Of a DNA stretch of 32,564 bases, positions 16,883 through 25,408 are shown piece by piece; the first letter of the stretch is position 1, and the number at the start of each line of letters is the position of its first letter. Source of the stretch: Verrucomicrobiota bacterium. GTDB lineage: Bacteria > Verrucomicrobiota > Verrucomicrobiia > Chthoniobacterales > Terrimicrobiaceae. The stretch covers positions 1 to 32,564 of the forward strand of contig VFJO01000174.1 of assembly GCA_009886045.1 (NCBI GenBank). The letters run 5' to 3'. Under the pieces are notes generated by a model. That model was not told the origin of the DNA, did no database searches, and saw nothing but the letters and a program-made list of their open reading frames with translations. The position numbers and the translations under genes were made by a program.

Positions 16883-18109
16883 ATGGCAAATGCAATGGTT
16901 ATAGGAATTGGCGGTGTGGGTTCGGTCATCGGCCAAAAGCTTCATGAATACGACTGTTTTGACCGCATCGTCTTGGCGGATATGGATCCCATTTTTGCCA
17001 AACAGTTGGCGGCTAAAACCCCTAAGAGCCGCTTTCTGGTTGTGAAAACAAATGCCATGCACACCGATGCGCTGGCGGCGCTCATGCGCGAGCACGAGGT
17101 TACGGTGACTTGCAATGCTTGCGTGTGCCAGACGAACTACTCCGTACTCGAGGCCTGCCTTCGTGCAGGATCCCACTACATCGACATGGCGGCGGATATC
17201 TACTCTGCTCCTGGCGTGAAAAAGCCGGGCAAGAATTCCTTCGAAGCCGAAATCGAAAAATTCAACCAACCATTCCTCGATCGAGGACTTGCTGGAATCC
17301 TGTGCATGGGTATGGATCCTGGGGCGGTGAATGTTTACGCCCGCTGGGCGATGGATCGTTTGGATACGGCCTCAAGTATCCGGGTATTGGATGCCGACAA
17401 TGCGGAAGTGCGAGGCTACCGCTTTGCAGTGCTGTTTTCGCCGGAGACATTTTTTGAGGAACTCGGAGCTCCGCCTTACTATGTGAAGGATGGGCGTGTC
17501 GTGAGCGGAAAGCCGTTGGAGACCGAGATCGAATGGGTTCGTTTTCCGGAGCCGATTGGACTTCAAAAAACCTATGCCGTCGCGCACGAGGAGGGCGTGA
17601 GTTTAGGCATTCATCCCCCCTTTGTAGAGAAAGGTGTGCGCTACTCGGTTTTCAAATACAGCATTCCGGATAAAGTGGTGAATATTTCCAAGAGCCTTCA
17701 ACTCCTGAATCTCGACACTTGGAAAAAAATACGAGTCGATGGCGTAGAGGTTTCTCCAGTACGCGTAGCCAGTGCCCACCTGCCCAAGCCTGCACAGCTC
17801 GGGGCGACGGTGGAGGGCTACTCCTGCGTTGGCACCGAGGTTCGAGGAACAAAGGACCGCAAACGCGTGGAGTATTTTGTGTATTCGATGGATAGCCACC
17901 GCGACACTTATGAGAAATATGGTTATTCACTCACTCTTGTGCAGACCGGAATCCCCCCTGCCATCACGGCCCGCCTACTTGCTACTGGAAAAATCACCGA
18001 GCGTGGCGTGATGATGCCCGAAGCCCTCGATCCCGAAGAACTCATGAACTGCTTTTCCCGCGAGGGTCTGCCGACTTTTGTGGAGAAAAGGGAAGTCGAG
18101 CGCATTTAA
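16883..18109 (+). CDS. Saccharopine dehydrogenase-like (Lys9/SDH family) oxidoreductase
   Basis: A 408-residue NAD(P)-dependent enzyme. The N-terminal Rossmann fold opens AMVIGIGGVGSVIGQKL with GxGGVG at 8-13, then DRIVLADMD. The middle has TCNACVCQTNYSVLEACLRAG, AGSHYIDMAAD and GILCMGMDPGAVNVYARWA, all typical of saccharopine dehydrogenase and carboxynorspermidine synthase. The reaction is probably reductive or oxidative interconversion of a saccharopine-type secondary amine with an aldehyde plus amino acid. Since an aldehyde dehydrogenase follows six bases downstream, and no carboxynorspermidine decarboxylase is present, a lysine/aminoadipate semialdehyde role is the favoured inference. A lysine-ketoglutarate reductase is not in the window. 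Confidence 0.85.
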   Translation: MANAMVIGIGGVGSVIGQKLHEYDCFDRIVLADMDPIFAKQLAAKTPKSRFLVVKTNAMHTDALAALMREHEVTVTCNACVCQTNYSVLEACLRAGSHYIDMAADIYSAPGVKKPGKNSFEAEIEKFNQPFLDRGLAGILCMGMDPGAVNVYARWAMDRLDTASSIRVLDADNAEVRGYRFAVLFSPETFFEELGAPPYYVKDGRVVSGKPLETEIEWVRFPEPIGLQKTYAVAHEEGVSLGIHPPFVEKGVRYSVFKYSIPDKVVNISKSLQLLNLDTWKKIRVDGVEVSPVRVASAHLPKPAQLGATVEGYSCVGTEVRGTKDRKRVEYFVYSMDSHRDTYEKYGYSLTLVQTGIPPAITARLLATGKITERGVMMPEALDPEELMNCFSREGLPTFVEKREVERI

Positions 18110-18115
18110 AATATC

Positions 18116-19537
18116 ATGAAACCTTTCTACTTGGGCGGGTGCTGGGTGGAAACTCAGGCCTTCGAGCCAATTCACAACCCTTGGTCTGGCGAAATGCTTA
18201 CCAGTGTCTGCATGGCTGGCTCGCGAGATATCGAATCTGCCGTCGCAAGTGCCCACGAGGCATTTCGGAAAACGCGAAAACTTTCCAGCTCAGTCCGTGC
18301 AACGACTCTGGAAAAAATCGCACAGATCATCTCCGATCGTCGCCAGCAGTTCGTTGACGTCATCGTTGCCGAGGCTGGAAAACCTGTGACCTTTGCCGAA
18401 GCCGAAGTGGATCGCACCTGCCTGACCTTCCGTTTCGCAGCTGCACTTGCCTTGGGCGACGCGGGGCATGGCGTCAATATGGATGCCAGCGCACCCGGCT
18501 TCGGCCACTTTGGCTTGGTGCAACGCTTCCCGCTGGGCCTGATCCTTGGCATCACGCCCTTCAATTTCCCGCTCAATCTCGTTGCCCATAAAGTGGCTCC
18601 CTGCATCGCCACGGGAAATACGATGCTGCTGAAACCCGCATTAAAGACCCCTCTCTCGGCGCTCCTGCTCGCCGAGGTCCTCCACGAAGCCGGAGTGCCA
18701 GCGGGGCAAATCAACGTCCTGCCTTTCTCTCACGACCTGATTGCTCCGCTGCTCTCCGATCCGAGAGTGAAAATGCTCAGCTTCACCGGCAGCGTGGATG
18801 TTGGCTGGAGACTTAAGGGCCGAGGCGCCAAATTAAAAACCGCCCTCGAACTTGGCGGAAATGCCGCCGTCATCGTCGAGCCCGACTCCGATTGGCACGC
18901 CGCCATCCCAAAAATTGCTGCAGCTGCCTACGGATTTGCTGGCCAGTCGTGTATCAGCGTGCAACGAATCCTCGTGCATCGTGAGATTTTTACCCAGTTC
19001 CGAGGCGCTCTTGTCTCCTTCATTCAGGAAAAAATCCAAACTGGGGATCCCTCCGAGCGCTCGACCCTTGTTGGCCCAATGATCAATGCTGCCGCCCGCG
19101 ATAAGGTCGTCGAGTGGGTCGAAGAGGCCACTGCGGCAGGAGCCTCACTCCTCACTCCCCTGAATGCCTCAAGCCGCTCTGTCCTTGGCCCCTTACTGCT
19201 CGAAAATGTACCCTCCGATTCGCCTGTGCTCTGCGAAGAAGCCTTTGCCCCGCTCGCTGTGCTCCAGCATTACGGCACCTATGAAGAAGCCCTCGCGATG
19301 GTTAATGACTCCCGCTTCGGACTCCAAGCGGGGGTTTTCACAAGCAATCTTCAAAAAGCCATCCACGCCTTTGAGGAACTCGAGGTCGTAGGCGTCCTGA
19401 TTAACCAAGTCCCGACCTTCCGCGTGGAAAACATGCCCTACGGTGGAGTCAAAGAGAGCGGCTCCGGTCGCGAAGGCGTCCGCTACGCAATGGAGGAAAT
19501 GACCGAGCCCCGCTGCTTGGTGATCAATAAAAGTTGA
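18116..19537 (+). CDS. NAD(P)-dependent aldehyde dehydrogenase
   Basis: A 473-residue member of the ALDH superfamily. Visible landmarks are the N-terminal cofactor loop GITPFNFPLNL with Asn150, Lys173 in LLKPALKTP, the Rossmann turn FTGSVDVGWRL, general base Glu245 in ALELGGNAA, catalytic Cys279 in GFAGQSCISVQRI and the C-terminal MPYGGVKESGSGREG. Sequence style is closest to glyceraldehyde/lactaldehyde or semialdehyde dehydrogenases. As the second gene of a pair with the saccharopine dehydrogenase-like enzyme it could oxidise aminoadipate semialdehyde, but substrate specificity is inference. The gene starts six bases after the preceding stop, so the two are almost certainly cotranscribed. 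Confidence 0.92.
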   Translation: MKPFYLGGCWVETQAFEPIHNPWSGEMLTSVCMAGSRDIESAVASAHEAFRKTRKLSSSVRATTLEKIAQIISDRRQQFVDVIVAEAGKPVTFAEAEVDRTCLTFRFAAALALGDAGHGVNMDASAPGFGHFGLVQRFPLGLILGITPFNFPLNLVAHKVAPCIATGNTMLLKPALKTPLSALLLAEVLHEAGVPAGQINVLPFSHDLIAPLLSDPRVKMLSFTGSVDVGWRLKGRGAKLKTALELGGNAAVIVEPDSDWHAAIPKIAAAAYGFAGQSCISVQRILVHREIFTQFRGALVSFIQEKIQTGDPSERSTLVGPMINAAARDKVVEWVEEATAAGASLLTPLNASSRSVLGPLLLENVPSDSPVLCEEAFAPLAVLQHYGTYEEALAMVNDSRFGLQAGVFTSNLQKAIHAFEELEVVGVLINQVPTFRVENMPYGGVKESGSGREGVRYAMEEMTEPRCLVINKS

Positions 19538-19634
19538 GCATTCCCAGCAGGGGGTATTTGCAGGCACCGGTAAAAATCCTTTTTTCTGAGATGCTCCTGT
19601 CGAGGGAGAAGCGCAAATGTAGTATTTTTGTGTC

Positions 19635-19948
19635 ATGGCCAAAACGGCACTATTACCCGCCTAGGTCGACTGCGGAAAAGCAAGGGCGCCGAGCAGATTT
19701 TCTCTAAACTCGGAATCACTGTGGGTGATGCGATTAAAATCTTTCTCTCACAGGTCTGCATCCAAAAAGCCATCCCTTTCGCGCCGACCACTTGCCTTCA
19801 ACTCATCCTCGACAATTCCAGCCTCGAGGAAATCGAAGCACGTTATACCGATCACACTTTCAATGCGGAAATCTCGGCAGCCTTAATTGAGCGACCGACC
19901 CGGAAATTCAAATCTGCCGCCGAGACTCTTCGCGCCCTTAAAACCTGA
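19635..19948 (+). pseudogene. RelB/DinJ-family antitoxin with disrupted N-terminus
   Basis: From ATG 19635 the frame reads MAKTALLPA, then TAG (19662-19664), then VDCGK. The family body continues only after a one-base slip at the A-run 19676-19679: KSKGAEQIFSKLGITVGDAI, then KIFLSQVCIQKAIPF, which is unmistakable DinJ/RelB. The MAKTA...ARVD-like start is the usual N-terminal DNA-binding strand, so both a nonsense change and a frameshift separate it from the toxin-binding part. An alternative TTG start at 19628 stays in the body frame but yields an unrelated leader (MCHGQNGTITRLG). The protein may therefore be missing, shortened or made without DNA binding. A sequencing error would have to explain two changes. 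The stop overlaps the toxin ATG (TGATG). Confidence 0.75.
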
Positions 19949-20253
19949 TGTGTGAAATCAAACTCGCGAGCCAGTTCAAGCAGGATTACAAAAAGCTGGA
20001 TTGCGAGAAAGGTCTGGATGATCTACCCGAAAAAGCCATCGATCTCCCATCGACAGGGCAGTCGTCGAATGCGCGTCTCCGCGATCATCCTTTCAAAGCG
20101 GGATATGTGGGATGCCGCGAGTTCCATTTCAAACCGGACTTGCTAGTCATCTATGTCCAAACGGACGAAGAACTCCAATTGGTGAGCTTGGGTAGGCACA
20201 GCGATTTGTTCGAGTGGGTGGAATTTACAGCACAAATTGGCGACTATCATTAA
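19948..20253 (+). CDS. YafQ-family mRNA interferase toxin
   Basis: A 101-residue RelE-superfamily toxin that would cut mRNA on the ribosome. Aligned by eye to E. coli YafQ, His47, His60, Asp64, His84 and Phe88 occupy the catalytic positions with the same spacing (H50, H63, D67, H87, F91 in E. coli); the Trp after the Asp is Leu65 here. The segments are RDHPFKAGYVGCREFHFKPD and LVSLGRHSDLFEW. The protein continues about 13 residues past the normal end, and the stretch PEKAIDLPSTGQSSN is slightly unlike typical relatives, so some decay is possible. Its start overlaps the antitoxin stop. With the antitoxin damaged, either the toxin is weak or the antitoxin still works. Confidence 0.85.
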   Translation: MCEIKLASQFKQDYKKLDCEKGLDDLPEKAIDLPSTGQSSNARLRDHPFKAGYVGCREFHFKPDLLVIYVQTDEELQLVSLGRHSDLFEWVEFTAQIGDYH

Positions 20254-20306
20254 CCCGGCCTCGCCTGCATTGACCGAGTTCCTCGGTGCTGCTATTTTCC
20301 TAAACT

Positions 20307-20771
20307 ATGAAAGTGCACCTTCACCATATTCCGGAAGGGGACACGCTGCACATCGAAGGCGAGGAAACCCCCGCAACTTTGGAACTCGAACAGGGTGGCT
20401 TCACCCCAACCACGACTCTGTGGTACTCGCTCGATGTCGGCCTGAGCGGTGGAGGGTTGTTTGCTATAGGGAGCCTTTCCATTCGGGGAAAAATGCAATG
20501 CGTCAACTGTCTCGAAGATTTCGAATGGGATCTGATCGTTGATCCCTTTTCGATGCAAATTGATTTACCAAAAGCGGAGTTGATTGACTTGACCCCTGAG
20601 GTCAGAGAGGATATGCATCTTGCCCTGCCCGCGCACCCCAAGTGCGACAGCGGCGGTGAAAAGCAATGCCCCGCGCGTCGCGATGACTCCCGAGTTGCCT
20701 TTGTGCAGCCGGTCGGAAAGTCCGTGCCGGCATGGGACGCGCTGGACAAGCTAAAACCAAAACTAAAGTAA
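20307..20771 (+). CDS. YceD / DUF177 family protein
   Basis: A 154-residue protein of the DUF177 family, which is usually encoded just before rpmF and is linked to ribosomal RNA or large-subunit function. Cys65 and Cys68 in [12 protein letters not shown] are the first family hallmark; Cys113 and Cys121 in the [11 protein letters not shown] region are probably the second pair, together resembling a metal-binding site. The acidic strand-rich middle ([20 protein letters not shown]) also fits. The adjacent L32 gene begins four bases after its stop, supporting both identification and cotranscription. The exact biochemical role is not established here. Confidence 0.88.
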   Translation: MKVHLHHIPEGDTLHIEGEETPATLELEQGGFTPTTTLWYSLDVGLSGGGLFAIGSLSIRGKMQCVNCLEDFEWDLIVDPFSMQIDLPKAELIDLTPEVREDMHLALPAHPKCDSGGEKQCPARRDDSRVAFVQPVGKSVPAWDALDKLKPKLK

Positions 20772-20775
20772 AATT

Positions 20776-20958
20776 ATGGGAGTTCCCAAACGCAAAACCT
20801 CAAAAATGCGCCTTCGCACGCGCAAGGCAGCAAACCGCTGGCAAGCCCCTAAGCTCGCCAAATGCCCTCAATGCAGCGCATCCGTTCCCGGTCATGTCGC
20901 CTGCCCGTCCTGCGGATATTACAACAAACGCCAGGTCTTAACAATCGGCGCTGAGTAG
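20776..20958 (+). CDS. rpmF: 50S ribosomal protein L32
   Basis: A 60-residue basic ribosomal protein. [20 protein letters not shown] is the conserved start (usually [11 protein letters not shown]...), and Cys30, Cys33, Cys43 and Cys46 form a zinc ribbon (CPQC...CPSC). Length and context between yceD and plsX are canonical. The start is fixed by the family N-terminus. Confidence 0.98.
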   Translation: MGVPKRKTSKMRLRTRKAANRWQAPKLAKCPQCSASVPGHVACPSCGYYNKRQVLTIGAE

Positions 20959-20982
20959 TTCCGAGTCTCGGATTTTCTCCGG

Positions 20983-22017
20983 ATGAAAATTGCCCTCGAC
21001 GCCATGGGAGGGGATTATGCCCCGCAAAATCCCATAGCGGGAGCCATCCAAGCACTGCGCGATTTTCCCGATGTGGAGATTATTTTCGTTGGTGATGAGT
21101 CCAAAGTTCGTGCCGAACTCGCGAAGCACGCCACCGCCGATATCCAGTCCCGCTACTCCTGCCTCCATGCCTCACAAGTCGTGGACATGTCCGATAGCGG
21201 GCTCGATAGTGTTCGGAGAAAGAAAGACTCATCCGTAAGTCGCGCGGTTGATCTCGTCAAATCGGGTGATGCCGACGCGGTGGTCTCCGCTGGGCATACA
21301 GGCGCTCTTGTGGCGGCTTCGACCATCAAGCTTCGTACTTTGCCTGGCATCGAGCGTGCTGCTCTCGGTGTGCTCATTCCAGCCGATAGCGGGGTTTTCC
21401 TCTTGATTGACGGCGGAGCGAATATCGACCCGAGTCCCCGGCACATCGTGGGATTTGCTGTGATGGGGGCCGTTTATTACAAGGCCATCGTTGGGACACC
21501 CGAGGCGCGTGTCGGACTGCTCAATATCGGCACCGAACCGGGCAAGGGCACCGATTTTTGTCGCGAGTGCCACCAGTTGCTCAGCGAGGCGCCCGTGAAC
21601 TTTGCAGGAAATGTCGAAGGACACGGCATTTTTAAAAAGCCCGTGGAAGTCGTCGTCTGCGATGGATTCACCGGGAATATCTTTCTGAAAACCGTTGAGG
21701 GGCTCGCCAAATCAATGGTCTCGTGGATCAAGGAGGAAATCCAAAAAAACCCGCTTCGAATGCTTGGCGCTCTTCTCTCTCAAGGCGCATTCAAGGCGGT
21801 GAAAAAAAGGACAAGCACCGATGAATATGGCGGCACACCCTTGCTTGGAGTCAATGGCATTTGCATCAAGGCACATGGCAACTCCTCCGCTCTCGCTCTG
21901 CGCAATGCCATTCGCGCCGCCCGCATGGCAGTCGAACTTCAAATCAACAACCGCATCGTCGAGGCGATGAAACCACTTCATGAAAAACTCCCTTCGCGAC
22001 ATCCAGCCTCGGTCTAA
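20983..22017 (+). CDS. plsX: Phosphate acyltransferase
   Basis: PlsX converts acyl-ACP and phosphate to acyl-phosphate, the first committed donor for phospholipid synthesis by PlsY. The 344-residue protein starts MKIALDAMGGDYAPQNPIAG, the family signature, and has SAGHTGALVAAS, PRHIVGFAVMGAVYY and VCDGFTGNIFLKTVEG. It is peripheral to the membrane. It lies 24 bases after rpmF and its end overlaps fabH by 38 bases, so the yceD-rpmF-plsX-fabH set is a single transcript by all appearances. Confidence 0.97.
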   Translation: MKIALDAMGGDYAPQNPIAGAIQALRDFPDVEIIFVGDESKVRAELAKHATADIQSRYSCLHASQVVDMSDSGLDSVRRKKDSSVSRAVDLVKSGDADAVVSAGHTGALVAASTIKLRTLPGIERAALGVLIPADSGVFLLIDGGANIDPSPRHIVGFAVMGAVYYKAIVGTPEARVGLLNIGTEPGKGTDFCRECHQLLSEAPVNFAGNVEGHGIFKKPVEVVVCDGFTGNIFLKTVEGLAKSMVSWIKEEIQKNPLRMLGALLSQGAFKAVKKRTSTDEYGGTPLLGVNGICIKAHGNSSALALRNAIRAARMAVELQINNRIVEAMKPLHEKLPSRHPASV

Positions 22018-22996
22018 TCGCAGCGCCTCTATCATTGGTACCGGCAGCTACGTGCCAGAGCGTGTCATGACCAATTCGGATCTCGAAGCCATGGTGGAGA
22101 CAAACCACCAGTGGATCGTAGAACGGACCGGAATCTACGAGCGCCGCATCGCAGCGGAAAACGAATTCACCAGTCACATGGCTGCAAAAGCCGCCCAAGC
22201 AGCCATGGAAAATGCCGGTGTGACCCCAGAGGAAATCGACATGATCCTCGTTGCCACAATCACTCCGGACATGTTTTTTCCATCAACCGCTTGTCAGGTT
22301 CAGCGTCACATCGGGGCGAAAAATGCGACGTGCATGGATGTGAATGCCGCCTGCTCTGGCTTTCTTTATTGCGTCGAAATCGCAAACCAATTTATCTCAA
22401 ATCACGCCTGCGAAACCGTGCTTGTCATCGGCGCCGATAAGCTCAGCAGCATCGTCAACTGGGAGGATCGTAACACTTGCGTCCTCTTCGGGGATGGCGC
22501 CGGAGCCGCGATCCTTCGTCACCGTCCCGGCTCAAAAGGTGTCGTCACAACGTACATGGGCAGTGATGGGAACTATGGAGATATCCTCCACATGCCCGGT
22601 GGCGGTTGTGCCAAGCCGATCACCCGCGAAAATGTGGATGACAAACTCAACACCCTCCAAATGAATGGACGCGAAACATTCAAGCAGGCTGTGACTTCCA
22701 TGATGCGTGCCGCAAATATCGTTCTCGAGCGATGTGGCCTCACCTCGAACGACATCCAATGCGTGATCCCGCATCAAGCAAACATCCGGATTATTGAGGC
22801 CATGGCGGGCCGCATGGATCTCACGATGGACCGCTTTCACATCAATCTCGACAAATACGGCAACACCTCTGCTGCGGCAGTTGCTATCGCTCTGGATGAA
22901 GCGGCGCGCGTCGGTCGATTCCAGAAGGGCGACCCGATTCTCCTCGTTGTTTTCGGTGGCGGTCTCACCTATGCCAGCTCAGTCATCGAGTGGTAG
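21980..22996 (+). CDS. fabH: Beta-ketoacyl-ACP synthase III
   Basis: FabH condenses acetyl-CoA with malonyl-ACP to start fatty acid synthesis. The 338-residue protein has the full catalytic triad: Cys125 in VNAACSGFLYC, His in CVIPHQANIRI and Asn in DKYGNTSAAAVAIAL. The glycine-rich end FGGGLTYASSVIEW is typical. The start ATG 21980 lies inside plsX; a short extra leader (MKNSLRDIQPRSNRS) precedes the usual ASIIGTGSYVPE, so a later start cannot be excluded, but no better candidate is visible. The stop overlaps the nitric oxide synthase start. Confidence 0.96.
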   Translation: MKNSLRDIQPRSNRSASIIGTGSYVPERVMTNSDLEAMVETNHQWIVERTGIYERRIAAENEFTSHMAAKAAQAAMENAGVTPEEIDMILVATITPDMFFPSTACQVQRHIGAKNATCMDVNAACSGFLYCVEIANQFISNHACETVLVIGADKLSSIVNWEDRNTCVLFGDGAGAAILRHRPGSKGVVTTYMGSDGNYGDILHMPGGGCAKPITRENVDDKLNTLQMNGRETFKQAVTSMMRAANIVLERCGLTSNDIQCVIPHQANIRIIEAMAGRMDLTMDRFHINLDKYGNTSAAAVAIALDEAARVGRFQKGDPILLVVFGGGLTYASSVIEW

Positions 22997-24084
22997 CCGA
23001 AGATTCCACCCGCGAGGCACTCGACTTTCTTGAGGCTTTTGCCCTCGAGAAAAAAATCGATTCCGCCACGCATGCGCAGCGTGCTCAGGCCGCGCGTGAG
23101 GAACTCGCTTCCAGAGGAAGCTGGACGCCGACATTTGATGAGCTCGAGCATGGTGCCCGCATGGCTTGGAGAAACAATGCCCGCTGCATTGGTCGTCTGT
23201 TCTGGCCCTCCCTCAAAGTCCGTGACCTGCGACACATTTCCGAGCCCAGCGAGGTATATCGAGCCCTTCTCGAGCATCTCGACACCGCGACAAACGCGGG
23301 AAAAATTCAGCCATTCCTTACGGTTTTTGCTCCAGCAACGAGCGAGGGTTCCGCCGTGAGAATCTGGAACCACCAACTCCTCAGCTACGCCGGCTACGAA
23401 CAGCCCGACGGTACCATCCTCGGTGATCCGAAAAATGTGGCATTCACTCGCCATGCCCTTGCCCTCGGCTGGAGAGGCGAGGGGATCCGTTTTGATCTCC
23501 TCCCTCTCATCATCCAAAAACGTGGTTGCGAGCCTGTGCTTTTTCCACCTCCCCACACTCAAACCTTGGAAGTTTCTCTGAAGCACCCGAGCCTGCCATG
23601 GTTCCCTGATTTGGGACTGAAATGGTACGCTGTTCCCATTCTTTCTGATATGCGCCTGCGTCTCGGAGGACTCGATTTTCCGGCCGCGCCATTCAATGGC
23701 TGGTATATGGGAACCGAAATCGGCTCACGGGATTTGGGTGACGAAGCCCGCTATGATATGCTTCCGGCCGTCGCGGAAAAAATGGGCATTGATTGTGGGA
23801 CGGATTCCCTCTGGAAAGACCGGGCGCTCGTCGAACTCAATGCGGCGGTCATTTTTTCCTTTGAGGAGTCTGGTGTGCGCATTGTGGATCACCACCGCGC
23901 GTCCTCCGAATTCATGGAATTTGCCGCGCGCGAAATGAAGGCCGGTCGTGCCGTTTCTGCCGAGTGGAGTTGGATCGTTCCGCCGATGTCTGGGTCCGCC
24001 ACACCCGTTTTCCATAAACTCTGGGAGAACAGTTTGCAGCTCCCTGACTACCTGCCCCAACCCCACGCCTGGGATTGTTTTTGA
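22990..24084 (+). CDS. nos: Nitric oxide synthase, oxygenase-only bacterial type
   Basis: The 364-residue product matches bacterial NOS oxygenases, which oxidise L-arginine to citrulline and nitric oxide with reducing power from separate flavoproteins. Cys66 in MAWRNNARCIGRLFW is the heme thiolate ligand. QLLSYAGYEQPDG and RFDLLPLIIQ line the active site, Glu243 in FNGWYMGTEIGSRDLGD binds the arginine guanidinium, and SWIVPPMSGSATPVFH contains the pterin-stacking Trp. There is no fused reductase domain. The only sensible start is GTG 22990, which overlaps the fabH stop by seven bases; this implies translational coupling. Length equals the Bacillus enzymes. No tetrahydrobiopterin gene is in the window. 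Confidence 0.95.
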   Translation: MVAEDSTREALDFLEAFALEKKIDSATHAQRAQAAREELASRGSWTPTFDELEHGARMAWRNNARCIGRLFWPSLKVRDLRHISEPSEVYRALLEHLDTATNAGKIQPFLTVFAPATSEGSAVRIWNHQLLSYAGYEQPDGTILGDPKNVAFTRHALALGWRGEGIRFDLLPLIIQKRGCEPVLFPPPHTQTLEVSLKHPSLPWFPDLGLKWYAVPILSDMRLRLGGLDFPAAPFNGWYMGTEIGSRDLGDEARYDMLPAVAEKMGIDCGTDSLWKDRALVELNAAVIFSFEESGVRIVDHHRASSEFMEFAAREMKAGRAVSAEWSWIVPPMSGSATPVFHKLWENSLQLPDYLPQPHAWDCF

Positions 24085-24145
24085 TTCCACTTTCCATGAG
24101 CTTTCTCGGTTTGGTTAAGACCCGCACCGTGCTAATGTAACCACC

Positions 24146-25408
24146 ATGCGCCGACTCATTTTTTCTGCCTTCCTTGCTCTCAGCCTTACGGCGCAAGCCC
24201 GCGAGGCCTCGACAGCGGCCACGCCCTCAAAGAATGAAGAATCACCCTACGAACAACTCCAGCTCTTGGCTCGCGCCATACAGCTCATTCGGCAGGATTA
24301 TGTCGATGAGACAAAAATTGATTACAAAGAACTCACCTACAGTGCCCTTCGTGGCATGCTCGACCATCTTGACCCCCACAGCCAGTTCATGGAGCCCAAA
24401 AGCTTCAAAAGCATGCAGGAGGACACTCGTAGCGAATTCGGCGGTCTCGGCGTGGTTGTCACTCAGAAATCCGGCATACTCACCGTCATCAACCCCATGG
24501 AAGACACCCCAGGCTTCAAAGCCGGAATCCTGCCAGGGGACCAAATTTTAAAAATCAACGGCGAAAACACAGATAACTTGGCACTCAACGATGCCGTTGA
24601 AAAACTCCGAGGCAACCCCGGAGAAAAAGTGAGTCTCACGCTCAGACGCCCATCCACTGGCGAGGTGAAGGATTATGAAATCGCCCGCGAGGTCATCAAG
24701 GTGGCAAGTATCAAGGATGTCTGCATTCTTCCCCGGCGCGACCCCGCACAGGCACGCATCGGCTATGCACGCATCACTCAGTTTAACGAGCCCACTGCCG
24801 CGGAATTAGGTGCCGCGCTTGACAAATTAGAGGCTCAGGGGATGGATGCTTTGATCCTCGACCTGAGGCACAATCCCGGGGGGCTTCTCGGAAGTGCAGT
24901 GGATGTTTGCGGCCACTTTGTCCCTCCGAACACGCTCGTTGTTTCCACGGAAGGCCGCGCTGCTTCGCGGGAATACAGAACCTCTGTAAAAGCTGCTCCT
25001 CATCGCAAGTATCCCCTCGTTGTGTTGACCAATTATGCGAGCGCTAGCGGTTCTGAAATTGTTGCGGGCGCACTCAAGGATCTGGACCGCGCACTCATTG
25101 TCGGCGAAACCACCTTCGGCAAGGGATCCGTTCAGAGCATCGTCTCGCTACCAGATGGCTCTGCCGCACGTCTCACCACCGCAAAATATTTTACCCCCGG
25201 TCGCAAGCTCATCCACGAGCACGGGGTGAGTCCCCACATCCGTGCCACGCTCACTAATGAAGAAGAATCAGAGCTCCTCCGCTCGCGTCGCAAACGTGAG
25301 GACCCTGCCACTTCGGAAACTGCAATCTGGGATCCTCAGCTCGAGCGGGCGGTGGATGCCCTGCTCGGCTCGCAGCAGCACGTCAAAAATCAAAACGCAA
25401 AAAAGTAA
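24146..25408 (+). CDS. ctpA: Carboxyl-terminal processing protease (S41 family)
   Basis: A 420-residue exported serine protease that trims or degrades proteins with exposed C-termini. Residues 1-18 are a signal peptide (MRRLIFSAFLALSLTAQA). A PDZ domain covers about 96-172, with FGGLGVVVTQKSGILTVINP and ILPGDQILKINGE. The peptidase domain carries LILDLRHNPGGLLGSAV, catalytic Ser301 in NYASASGSEIVAGAL and catalytic Lys326 in GETTFGKGSVQ, 25 residues later as in E. coli Prc. It acts in the periplasm. Its TAA overlaps the tsaD ATG by one base. Confidence 0.95.
   Translation: MRRLIFSAFLALSLTAQAREASTAATPSKNEESPYEQLQLLARAIQLIRQDYVDETKIDYKELTYSALRGMLDHLDPHSQFMEPKSFKSMQEDTRSEFGGLGVVVTQKSGILTVINPMEDTPGFKAGILPGDQILKINGENTDNLALNDAVEKLRGNPGEKVSLTLRRPSTGEVKDYEIAREVIKVASIKDVCILPRRDPAQARIGYARITQFNEPTAAELGAALDKLEAQGMDALILDLRHNPGGLLGSAVDVCGHFVPPNTLVVSTEGRAASREYRTSVKAAPHRKYPLVVLTNYASASGSEIVAGALKDLDRALIVGETTFGKGSVQSIVSLPDGSAARLTTAKYFTPGRKLIHEHGVSPHIRATLTNEEESELLRSRRKREDPATSETAIWDPQLERAVDALLGSQQHVKNQNAKK

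Noticed and set aside
19538-19634. Possible terminator between the aldehyde dehydrogenase and the toxin-antitoxin genes
   Set aside because: CTCC/GGAG-type pairing near 19592 is short and lacks a following T-run; the nearby T-run at 19580 has no good stem before it.
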